From: Coralloluteibacterium stylophorae
GTDB lineage: Bacteria; Pseudomonadota; Gammaproteobacteria; Xanthomonadales; Xanthomonadaceae
Assembly (NCBI RefSeq): GCF_018122625.2
Contig: NZ_JAGQFT020000007.1
Coordinates: 62,001-126,000, forward strand
Direction of reading: 5' to 3'
Length of the DNA stretch: 64,000 bases
The notes under the pieces are model-generated. The model was not told the DNA's origin. It was given only the letters and a program-made list of their open reading frames with translations, and did no database searches. Positions 8,613-15,886 of this stretch are shown here, one piece after another. Position numbers and translations under genes: made by a program. Positions within the stretch are counted from its first letter, which is position 1; the number at the start of each line of letters is the position of its first letter.

Positions 8613-9268
8613 GGCTGCCCCTGCATCGAGGCCGACATCGGCAGCGCGCCGTCGCCGCGCAGCAGCATGGGGATCTCGAGATCGGGCCAGCGCTGCGCGC
8701 CGGCGAACTCCAGCCGCAGGCGCAACATCACCGGCAACTGCGCGCGCAGCTCCCAGTCGTCGTCGCTCCAGTCGGTCAGTGCGCCCTCGTCGTCGAGCCC
8801 GCGGAACTCGAAGCGCGCGTCCGCGATGCCGGCGAGCAGCACCTCGGGCGGACGCGCGTCCGGGTCCTCGACGATGCGGTCGCCCAGCAGCATGCGATGG
8901 TCGAATTCCAGCCGCAGCGCGTCGCCGTCGCGCACGATCCGCAGCCGCTGCAGCTGCGGACCGCCGCGGGCGAGGAAGCCGGGCATCGGCGCGACGAACT
9001 CCACCTCGTCGCGACTGCCGCGGAAGACCGTCGCCACGCCGGTGTCGGCATCGCGTTCGAACGGCATCGGCATCGCGCTCTGCAGCTGGCGCCGCAGGAA
9101 GCCCTGCGCCGCGCGCACGCGATCGGTGCGCGCGGCGATGTCCTCGGCGCGCTGCACCGAGCCGGTGGCGGTGCGCAGCGTGGCGTAGGCCAGCACCAGG
9201 CCCGCCGCGAGCAGGGCGGTGGCCAGCACCACCTCCAGCAGGGTGAAGCCGCGCATGCCGCGCCTCAC
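8609..9268 (-). CDS. gspJ: Type II secretion minor pseudopilin GspJ
   Basis: A 219-residue minor pseudopilin. The prepilin peptidase site is clear: leader RRGMRG followed by FTLLEVVLATALLAAGLVLA, with the Phe+1 and Glu+5 that GspO cleavage and methylation and pilus assembly depend on. A globular beta-rich domain follows, matching GspJ in length and in FRGSRDEVEFVAPMPGF. The start is set at GTG 9268, which overlaps the gspI stop as GTGA; the ATG at 9256 four codons later would also give a leader. It sits in the H-I-J-K block that assembles the pseudopilus tip. Confidence 0.93.
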   Translation of the reverse strand: MRRGMRGFTLLEVVLATALLAAGLVLAYATLRTATGSVQRAEDIAARTDRVRAAQGFLRRQLQSAMPMPFERDADTGVATVFRGSRDEVEFVAPMPGFLARGGPQLQRLRIVRDGDALRLEFDHRMLLGDRIVEDPDARPPEVLLAGIADARFEFRGLDDEGALTDWSDDDWELRAQLPVMLRLRLEFAGAQRWPDLEIPMLLRGDGALPMSASMQGQP

Positions 9269-9735
9269 GGCCGCAGCCCCCGCGCGGCGGCCGCCGGCGG
9301 CGGGAGTGCGTCGGCGTCGATGCCGGCGTGCAGCGTCGACAGCCGCAGGCGCTGGGCCGGGCCGCCCTCGTCCCAGTCCACCTCGAGCACGACGTGGCGC
9401 AGGCGCCCGGGCGGCGGCGCCGGCGCGTCCAGCCCGGCATCCGCCTCGGCGAGCAGCGGGTCGGCGTAGTCCTCGACGGTCAGCGTCCAGCGGTAGCGGC
9501 CGTCGCCGAACTCGCCCTGCTCGCGTCCCGGCTCGACCAGCCCTGCGGCCATGCGCGTGGCGATGAGCGATTCGCCGTACAGCGCCGCCTCGCTGGCCGC
9601 CTGCGCGGCCCGTACCTGGCGCACGCCGCCGGACAGGATCCCGATCACGATGCCGATGCCGACCGCGAGCAGGGCGAAGGCCACGATCACCTCGAGCAGC
9701 GAGTAGCCGCGCTGCCGGCGCGCGCGCGCGCTCAT
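9265..9735 (-). CDS. gspI: Type II secretion minor pseudopilin GspI
   Basis: A 156-residue minor pseudopilin. The N-terminus MSARARRQRG is a basic prepilin leader and the mature end begins YSLLEVIVAFALLAVGIGIV, keeping the essential Glu at position +5 but with Tyr instead of Phe at +1. The rest is a small soluble domain. It overlaps gspH by 4 bases (ATGA) and gspJ by 4 bases (GTGA). Its role is in tip-complex initiation with GspJ and GspK. Confidence 0.93.
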   Translation of the reverse strand: MSARARRQRGYSLLEVIVAFALLAVGIGIVIGILSGGVRQVRAAQAASEAALYGESLIATRMAAGLVEPGREQGEFGDGRYRWTLTVEDYADPLLAEADAGLDAPAPPPGRLRHVVLEVDWDEGGPAQRLRLSTLHAGIDADALPPPAAAARGLRP

Positions 9736-10226
9736 GCGTCGTCCCCGGCCGCGGCCGCCAGCCGGACTTCGCCGGTGAGCCAGGCGATGTCGATCCGCCA
9801 GCGCGCCTCGCCGCGCACCAGCTCGATGCGGCCGCCGGTGGCCGAGCCGTCGGGGAAGAAGCGGATCGCGGCCACGCCCTCGGTCGGCTGCACCTCGCGC
9901 GCACCGGTGGCGACGATATCGAAGCCGTCGGGAAGCTCGCCGCTGCGGCCTTCCGCGCCCTGCCAGCGGCGCGCCTGCGGATCCACGACGAAATCCTGCG
10001 CCTGGCCGCTGACGATCGCCCGCGCGCGGGCGAAGCGCAGCTGCGCGGCCACCTCCTTCACCGCCGTGCGCACGCGCATGCCGTCCAGGCCACCGGTGAG
10101 CGACACCGCGAGCGTGGTGGTGATGACCGCGACCAGCGCGATCACCACCACGATCTCGAGCAGGGTGAAGCCGCGTACGCGTTCAGCGCCGCGCGCGGGA
10201 TCGGAGCTGCACAGGCGGCGCGGCAT
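9732..10226 (-). CDS. gspH: Type II secretion minor pseudopilin GspH
   Basis: A 164-residue minor pseudopilin. A leader of about 18 residues ends in RVRG before FTLLEIVVVIALVAVITTTL, a typical class III prepilin cleavage site with Glu+5. The following segment VRTAVKEVAAQLRFARARAI matches the helix that leads into the GspH beta-sandwich, and DPQARRW lies in the region seen in GspH/FimT proteins. The gene overlaps gspI by 4 bases and follows gspG by 18 bases. Confidence 0.92.
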   Translation of the reverse strand: MPRRLCSSDPARGAERVRGFTLLEIVVVIALVAVITTTLAVSLTGGLDGMRVRTAVKEVAAQLRFARARAIVSGQAQDFVVDPQARRWQGAEGRSGELPDGFDIVATGAREVQPTEGVAAIRFFPDGSATGGRIELVRGEARWRIDIAWLTGEVRLAAAAGDDA

Positions 10227-10244
10227 GCGTGGTGCCCGGGCCGG

Positions 10245-10676
10245 TCACTCGTTGCGGATGTCGGCGGCCGTGCTCTCGCCACCGGGCTTGCGGTCGGCGC
10301 CGAGACTGACGATGTCGAAGCGTCCGTTCTCGCCGGGCGTACGATATTCGAAGGGCGTGTTCCAAGGGTCCTTGAACTCGGCAGGCTTGGCGTACGGCCC
10401 GAGCCAGCCGCTGGCGTCGGACGGTGCCTCGGCGAGTTCGTCCAGCGACTGCGGCAGCCGCCCGGTGTCCATCTCGAACTGGTCGACCTTCGATGCCAGC
10501 GTGGTGATCTGGCTCTGCGCCAGGCGCACGTTGGCGCGGTCCGACCCGCCCAGGATGCGGCTGCCGGCGAAGGCGACGATGCCGCCGATCAGCACCACCA
10601 CCACGATGATCTCGATCAGGCTGAAGCCCTGCTGGGCGCGGGGGGATGCGGCGTAGTGGGTTCTCATGCAACTCAT
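10245..10676 (-). CDS. gspG: Type II secretion major pseudopilin GspG
   Basis: A 143-residue major pseudopilin that forms the piston-like pseudopilus. The leader ends in QQG and the mature protein starts FSLIEIIVVVVLIGGIVAFA, with Glu+5. The globular part has the GspG hallmarks: DTGRLPQSLDEL, WLGPYAKPAEFKDPWNTPFEYR and the aspartate-rich end FDIVSLGADRKPGGE that binds calcium in characterised GspG proteins. The ATG at 10676 forms an ATGA overlap with the gspF stop; an ATG three codons later (10667) is an alternative. Confidence 0.95.
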   Translation of the reverse strand: MSCMRTHYAASPRAQQGFSLIEIIVVVVLIGGIVAFAGSRILGGSDRANVRLAQSQITTLASKVDQFEMDTGRLPQSLDELAEAPSDASGWLGPYAKPAEFKDPWNTPFEYRTPGENGRFDIVSLGADRKPGGESTAADIRNE

Positions 10677-11890
10677 CCTATCGATTGCGTCATGTCGTAC
10701 AGCGGGACCAGGATCGCGAACACGACCAGCCCGACCACCAGTGCCATCACCACCGTCAGCGCCGGGACCAGCGCGGCGAGCACGCGGTTGATCGCCTGCG
10801 CGGTCTCGCGGTCGAAGGTGGTGGCGACCTTCTCCAGCATGGGCTCGAGCTCGCCGGTTTCCTCGCCGACCTGGATCATCTGGACCGCCAGGCGCGGCAG
10901 GAGTTTCGGGCGCGCCAGCGCATGCGCCAGGCCGCTGCCGGTCTTGACCTCTTCCGCGGCGGCATCCAGCGCCTGCGCCAGCGCGCGGTTGCCGACCACG
11001 TTGCGGGCGACGTTGAGCGCGGTCAGCAGCGGCACGCCGTTGCCGACCAGGGTCGCCAGCGTGTGCGCCAGGCGCGCGGTCTCCATCTTCGCCAGCAGCG
11101 GACCGACGCCGCGCAGGCCGAGCAGCCAGGTGTCGAAACGCAGGCGCCAGGCCGGGTCGCGGCGCCGGCGGTCGAACCACAGCAACGCGCCGACGATCGC
11201 CAGCAGCCCCAGCCACCACCAGCCGCGCGCGGCGTCGCCGAGCGCCAGGGTGATGCGGGTCAGCAGCGGCAGCTCGGCGCCCATGCCCTCGAACATGCCC
11301 TCGAACTGCGGCACCACGTAGGCCAGCAGCATCACCACCGACAGGCCGACCATCAGCATCAGGATGGCGGGGTAGATCAGCGCGTTGACCACGCTGCCCT
11401 TCAGCGCCTTGGTGCGCTCGAGATAGTCGGCCAGTCGCGCCAGCGTCTCGTGCAGGCTGCCGCCGGCCTCGCCGGCGCGGACCATGTTGATGTAGAGCCG
11501 CGAGAACAGGCCGTGCTGCTGCTCCAGCGCGGCCGAGAGCGTGGTGCCGCCGCGCACGCTGTCGCGCACGCGCTCGATCACCCGCCGGGCCTGCGCCGAT
11601 TCGGGCAGGTCGAGAAGGATCGCCAGGGCGCGGTCGAGCGGCTGGCCGGCGCCGAGCAGGGTCGCCAGCTGCTGGGTGAACTGCAGGATCTGGTCGCCGT
11701 CGAGGGCGCGCCGGCGCAGCAGCGACGCGAGTCCGGCACCGCCCTCGAAGGCCTCCGCGCTGCGCGCCTCCATCGGGATGTGGCCGGCCTCCTGCAGGCG
11801 CGCGACCACCTCCTCGGCGCTCGCCGCCTCCATCTGCCCCTCCAGCGGCTCGCCGCCGCCGCTCAGCGCCTTGTAGCGGAACTGGGGCAT
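10673..11890 (-). CDS. gspF: Type II secretion inner-membrane platform protein GspF
   Basis: A 405-residue polytopic inner-membrane protein, the core of the assembly platform. The two cytoplasmic GspF domains (about 70-190 and 270-395) are visible, each with the family pattern; the first carries LATLLGAGQPLDRAL and the second LATLVGNGVPLLTALNVA. Three hydrophobic helices lie at about 170-190, 215-235 and 375-400. Length equals the family norm. It is separated from gspE by about 160 bases that hold a repeat-bounded insertion (see the repeat feature), the only sizeable gap in the operon; the downstream start of gspG overlaps its stop. Confidence 0.96.
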   Translation of the reverse strand: MPQFRYKALSGGGEPLEGQMEAASAEEVVARLQEAGHIPMEARSAEAFEGGAGLASLLRRRALDGDQILQFTQQLATLLGAGQPLDRALAILLDLPESAQARRVIERVRDSVRGGTTLSAALEQQHGLFSRLYINMVRAGEAGGSLHETLARLADYLERTKALKGSVVNALIYPAILMLMVGLSVVMLLAYVVPQFEGMFEGMGAELPLLTRITLALGDAARGWWWLGLLAIVGALLWFDRRRRDPAWRLRFDTWLLGLRGVGPLLAKMETARLAHTLATLVGNGVPLLTALNVARNVVGNRALAQALDAAAEEVKTGSGLAHALARPKLLPRLAVQMIQVGEETGELEPMLEKVATTFDRETAQAINRVLAALVPALTVVMALVVGLVVFAILVPLYDMTQSIG

Positions 11891-12050
11891 GGGTCAGGAG
11901 CCGGGAATCGGGAAGCGGGAATCGGAAATGGCGGGCGCCTCGAGGCATTCGCCGCCGCGCCTCGGGCGGGCGAACGCGGGGCGCGGGCGACACCGGCCCT
12001 CGCCACCCGCCCCTTCCCGATTCCCGCTTCCCGATCCCCGCAGCTTCAAG
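11891..12050. repeat. Intergenic inverted-repeat element between gspE and gspF
   Basis: The gap between gspE and gspF is bounded by an imperfect inverted repeat. The left arm at about 11903-11928 contains gggaatcgggaagcggga. The right arm at about 12014-12034 is its complement (tcccgattcccgcttccc), matching over about 20 of 21 positions. The enclosed roughly 85 bases are GC-rich and not coding. Copies of the same motif occur at 29262-29385, 35636-35792, 36232-36398 and, as a tandem heptamer, at 39201-39253. A transcript through this element would form a long hairpin inside the operon. Confidence 0.7.
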
Positions 12051-13781
12051 CTAACCCTCCTGCGTCACCCGCAGGACCTCCTCGATCGTGGTGACGCCGG
12101 CCATGGCCTTGAGCAGGCCGTCCTCGTACATCGTGCGCATGCCGGCCCTGCGTGCGGCGGCCTCGATCTCGCCCATGCCGGCGTGTTGCATCACCAGCCG
12201 GCGCAGGTCGTCGTTCATGACCAGGAATTCCATGATCGTGGTCCGGCCGAGGTAGCCGGTCGGGGTCAGCGGCGAGGGCTTCGGGCGGTACAGGTGGATC
12301 GGGCCCTCCGGCTGCAGGGCGCGCAGGCCGAACTCGGCCACGACCTCCGGCGACGGCTCGTAGCGTTCGGCGTGGGCCGGCTCGATCCGGCGCACCAGGC
12401 GCTGGGCGAGGATGCCGTTCACGGTCGAGGTCAGCAGGTAGTCCTCGACACCCATGTCGAGCATGCGGGTGATGCCGCCGGCGGCGTTGTTGGTGTGCAG
12501 GGTCGAGAGCACCAGGTGGCCGGTCAGCGCCGACTGGATCGCGATGCGCGCGGTCTCCAGGTCGCGCATCTCGCCGATCATGATGACGTCCGGGTCCTGG
12601 CGCACGATCGAGCGCAGCGCATGGGCGAAGTCCAGACCGATCTGCGGCTTGGCCTGGATCTGGTTGACGCCCTCGAGCTGGTACTCGACCGGGTCCTCGA
12701 CGGTGATGATCTTGACGTCGGGCGTGTTGAGCTGGGACAGCGCGGTGTAGAGCGTGGTGGTCTTGCCCGAGCCGGTCGGCCCGGTGACGAGCAGGATGCC
12801 GTGCGGCAGCTCCAGCACGCGCAGGAACTGGGCCAGGAAGGCGTCGGTGAAGCCCAGCGACTGGAAGTCGAACACGATCGATTCGCGGTCGAGCAGGCGC
12901 ATGACCACGCTCTCGCCGTGCGCGGTCGGCACCGTCGACACGCGCAGGTCCAGCTCCTTGCCCTGCACGCGCACCATGATGCGACCGTCCTGCGGCAGCC
13001 GGCGCTCGGCGATGTTGAGCTTGGCCATGATCTTGATGCGCGAGATCACCGCCGCGGTCAGGTTGGCCGGCGGCGACTCGACCTCCTCGAGCACGCCGTC
13101 GATACGGTAGCGCACCTTCAGCCTGTTCTCGAAGGGCTCGATGTGGATGTCCGAGGCCCGGTTCTCCACCGCGCGCTGGATCACCAGGTTCACCAGGCGG
13201 ATGACCGGCGCCTCCGAGGCGAGGTCGCGCAGGTGCTCGACGTCGTCCTCGTCGCCGCCACCCTCGTCGCCGAGATTCTCGACGATGGTGCCCATCGCCG
13301 AGCGGCCCTGGCCGTAGTAGCGCTCGGTCAGGTCGGCGATCTCGGCGCGCAGGCCGATGTGGATGCGCACCGCGCGCCCCGTGGCCAGCGCCACCGCCTC
13401 GGCCGGATACGGATCGTAGGCGTCGGCGACCAGCAGGTCGACGTGGCCCGCGTCCTCGCCGATCGGGCACACCGCATGCTGCTTGAGGAAGCGCAGCGAC
13501 AGCGTCACGCCCTCGGGCGGCGCCTCCGGACAGTCGCGCGCGGCCACCATCGGCAGCTGCAGGACGCTGCTGCTGATCTCGGCGAGGTCGCGCTCGGAGA
13601 TCAGTCCCAGCCGTGCGAGCAGGGACACCAGCGGCGTGCCGGCCGGCGATTCCTCGTGCAGGCGGCGCGCACGCTGCAGGTCGCCCTCCTTGAGGCGCCC
13701 ACGCGCGAGCAGCTCGGCGACGATACGGGCGTCCAGGTCGGGCTCGACGGCCTCGGCGGCCACGTGCGGAACGGCGTTCAA
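12051..13781 (-). CDS. gspE: Type II secretion ATPase GspE (XpsE-like)
   Basis: A 576-residue cytoplasmic hexameric ATPase that drives pseudopilus assembly. N1E/N2E domains occupy about 1-180. The catalytic part carries SDIHIEPFENRLKVRYRIDG, Walker A GPTGSGKT (334-341), the Asp box IITVEDPVEYQ, Walker B VIMIGEMRD (399-407) and the His box GHLVLSTLHTN (421-431). The tetracysteine zinc motif present in GspE of Vibrio and enterobacteria is missing: the region after LAQRLVRRIEP contains no Cys pair, which I recall also being the case for Xanthomonas XpsE. It is the first gene of the 11-gene gsp run, so a promoter should lie in 13782-13917. Confidence 0.96.
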   Translation of the reverse strand: MNAVPHVAAEAVEPDLDARIVAELLARGRLKEGDLQRARRLHEESPAGTPLVSLLARLGLISERDLAEISSSVLQLPMVAARDCPEAPPEGVTLSLRFLKQHAVCPIGEDAGHVDLLVADAYDPYPAEAVALATGRAVRIHIGLRAEIADLTERYYGQGRSAMGTIVENLGDEGGGDEDDVEHLRDLASEAPVIRLVNLVIQRAVENRASDIHIEPFENRLKVRYRIDGVLEEVESPPANLTAAVISRIKIMAKLNIAERRLPQDGRIMVRVQGKELDLRVSTVPTAHGESVVMRLLDRESIVFDFQSLGFTDAFLAQFLRVLELPHGILLVTGPTGSGKTTTLYTALSQLNTPDVKIITVEDPVEYQLEGVNQIQAKPQIGLDFAHALRSIVRQDPDVIMIGEMRDLETARIAIQSALTGHLVLSTLHTNNAAGGITRMLDMGVEDYLLTSTVNGILAQRLVRRIEPAHAERYEPSPEVVAEFGLRALQPEGPIHLYRPKPSPLTPTGYLGRTTIMEFLVMNDDLRRLVMQHAGMGEIEAAARRAGMRTMYEDGLLKAMAGVTTIEEVLRVTQEG

Positions 13782-13871
13782 GACGATACGCGGATGCGGC
13801 GGGGGGACGCCCGACTGTACAGGATCACCGCGACCGGCCGACGCCGCCGGCGTCGCGGAATCCGGATGCGG

Positions 13872-13906
13872 ACGCGACCCCGGGCGGGCCGGGGTCGCGT
13901 CCTGTC
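13872..13906. terminator. Hairpin downstream of the S8 protease
   Basis: The sequence gcgaccccgg-gcgg-gccggggtcgc inside this interval forms a strong GC-rich stem with a short loop, about 12 bases beyond the protease stop at 13918. No long T-run follows on the minus strand, so termination may depend on the stem alone or on Rho. The same 136-base gap must also hold the promoter for gspE. Confidence 0.5.
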
Positions 13907-13917
13907 CTGCACCGGCT

Positions 13918-15774
13918 TCAGTTGTAGCGGGCCTGCAGGTTCACGCGGGCGTACAGCGATTCGCCGACCACCTTCACGTAGTAGACGCCGGCCTCCGGAT
14001 TCGCCACGCGCACCGTCTCGTTGGTGCCGGGGCGGGTCGAGGCCCAGTCGTGCTCGTCCGCGCCCGGTTCGCTGCCGCGGCTGACGTAGACCGAGACGTC
14101 GCCGGTGCCGCCGTAGGTCAGCACGTTGAGGTTGCGCATGCCGGCCGGGACCTCGATGCGGTAGAGGCCCTCGGTGCCGGCCACGCCGCTGAGGCCGGTG
14201 ACGACCTGGCCGCTGGTGATCGGGGTCGAGTCGATCGGCGGCTCCTCCTCGCAGCCCGGCTCGCCCGGTTCGCAGGGCTCCTCGCCACCGCCATCCAGCG
14301 CCAGCGCCAGCGCGGCGGGGGCATCGACGATGCCGGCGCCCATGGGCTGCGACGGCGCGCTCGCGAACGCCCGCGCCGACTCCTTCAGGATCGCCTCGAT
14401 CTCCGCCGGCGTCTTCGGCACCTCCACCGCGCTCTGGATCAGCGCGACGATACCGGCCACGTGCGGCGCCGCCATCGAGGTGCCGGCCATGCCGCCGTAG
14501 GTGGGATCCTCGGGCACCGTCGCGCCGCTGTTGATCGCCTGCCAGACGTAGCCGTCCGGATTGCCGTCGGTCACGCCGCCGCCCGGCGCGGAGAGATCGA
14601 CCAGGTTGCCGTAGTTGGAGTAGTAGGCCTTGATCCCGGTGATGCCGGTGGCGCCGACGTTGATGACGTTGGCGCAGCTCGCCGGCGAGTGGTTCGCCGC
14701 GTCCTGGCCCTGGTTGCCGGCGGCGACGACGACCACGGTGCCGCGCGAGACGGCCCCGTTGATGGCGTCCTGGGTCAGGGTGTCGCAGGCGCCGCCGCCG
14801 CCGAGGCTCATGTTGATGACCTCGGCCGGGCTGGCGTTGGTGGGTACGCCGTCGACCTCTCCGCCCGAGGCCCAGACGATGGCGTCGGCGATGTCCGAGG
14901 TATAGCCGCCGCAGCGGCCCAGCACGCGCACCGGCAGGACCTTCGCATCGTGCGCCACGCCGGCCATGCCGGTGGCGTTGTCGGTGAGCTCGGCGACGGT
15001 GCCGGCGGTGTGCGTGCCGTGCCAGCTGCTGTCGGTGACGGGCGAGCCGGCGTAGCACTCGTTGGCGACCGGGTTCCAGTCGCCGAGGTCGGCCGCGCCC
15101 GGGACCCGCTCGTCGGAATCGCGGCGGGAGACGAAGGCATCGGTGATGAAGTCGTAGCCCTCGAGCATGTTGGCGTCCATGTCCGGATGCGCGGTGATGC
15201 CGGTGTCGAGCACGGCGACCACCACGCCCTCGCCGGTGGACGTCTCCCAGGCGGACTCGGCGCCGATGCCGCCGATCGCGTCGTGCAGGTGCCACTGGTA
15301 CTGCTGGTAGTAGTTGTCGTTCGGCACCAGCATCGGGCGCACGTCCGGCAGGCGCGTGTGGGTGAGGCGGCGGTCGACCTGCACGAATTCAACCGAGGGG
15401 TCGGCGGCGATCTGGCGCAGCAGCGCCTGGGTCTGGTTCGCGTCCAGCGCGCGCGACAGGCGTACCACGTCGGCCTGCGAGGCCGTGGCGCGCAGGCGCG
15501 ACGCGCTCAGCGGCAGCGCGGCTCCGCCACGGGCCACGCCGCCGGCGATGCCGGCGCGGGCCGCGGCGCCGGCGATGGTCTCAGCCACGCGGTCAGCCGC
15601 TGCGGTGCGCAGCCGCGCACTGTCGCGGTACTTCACGACCAGGCGCGCATAGCTGCCGTCGGACTGGATGCCGGCGGTATCGACCTGCCCCGCGAAGGCG
15701 GCCGGAACGGCGAGGGTGGCGCCGATGAGGGCGGAAAGGATCGAAACGCGGGTCGAGCGGTTGCGGCTTGTCAC
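13918..15774 (-). CDS. Secreted S8 (subtilisin-like) serine protease with C-terminal PPC domain
   Basis: A 618-residue exported protease. A Sec signal peptide covers about 1-28 (hydrophobic core to AFA-G). Residues about 40-150 form an inhibitor-like propeptide. The subtilase domain shows all catalytic elements: Asp190 in VAVLDTGI, His252 in WHGTHTAG, the oxyanion Asn354 in AAGNQGQD and Ser433 in GTSMAAPHVAG. Residues about 490-515 are a Glu/Pro/Cys-rich linker, and about 520-618 form a prepeptidase C-terminal (PPC) beta domain with GLYRIEVPAGMRNLNV and VYYVKVVG. Extracellular proteases of this layout are typical type II secretion substrates in Xanthomonas and Lysobacter. Its position just upstream of gspE on the same strand fits that, though co-regulation is inferred only. 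Confidence 0.95.
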   Translation of the reverse strand: MTSRNRSTRVSILSALIGATLAVPAAFAGQVDTAGIQSDGSYARLVVKYRDSARLRTAAADRVAETIAGAAARAGIAGGVARGGAALPLSASRLRATASQADVVRLSRALDANQTQALLRQIAADPSVEFVQVDRRLTHTRLPDVRPMLVPNDNYYQQYQWHLHDAIGGIGAESAWETSTGEGVVVAVLDTGITAHPDMDANMLEGYDFITDAFVSRRDSDERVPGAADLGDWNPVANECYAGSPVTDSSWHGTHTAGTVAELTDNATGMAGVAHDAKVLPVRVLGRCGGYTSDIADAIVWASGGEVDGVPTNASPAEVINMSLGGGGACDTLTQDAINGAVSRGTVVVVAAGNQGQDAANHSPASCANVINVGATGITGIKAYYSNYGNLVDLSAPGGGVTDGNPDGYVWQAINSGATVPEDPTYGGMAGTSMAAPHVAGIVALIQSAVEVPKTPAEIEAILKESARAFASAPSQPMGAGIVDAPAALALALDGGGEEPCEPGEPGCEEEPPIDSTPITSGQVVTGLSGVAGTEGLYRIEVPAGMRNLNVLTYGGTGDVSVYVSRGSEPGADEHDWASTRPGTNETVRVANPEAGVYYVKVVGESLYARVNLQARYN

Positions 15775-15886
15775 GTCGTTCTACCTCGATTGTGTCCACC
15801 GCGCCCGCCGGATTGCGGGCGCGTCCTGCCTGAGGGAGCCGGCGCCGCGGCGCCGGCCTCGGTGCGCCGCCGGTCGGCGGCGCGAA

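Noticed and set aside
7737-9440. A 567-codon reading of gspK
   Set aside because: The first half is the shadow of gspI and gspJ; the prepilin leader places the start at the GTG at 8612.
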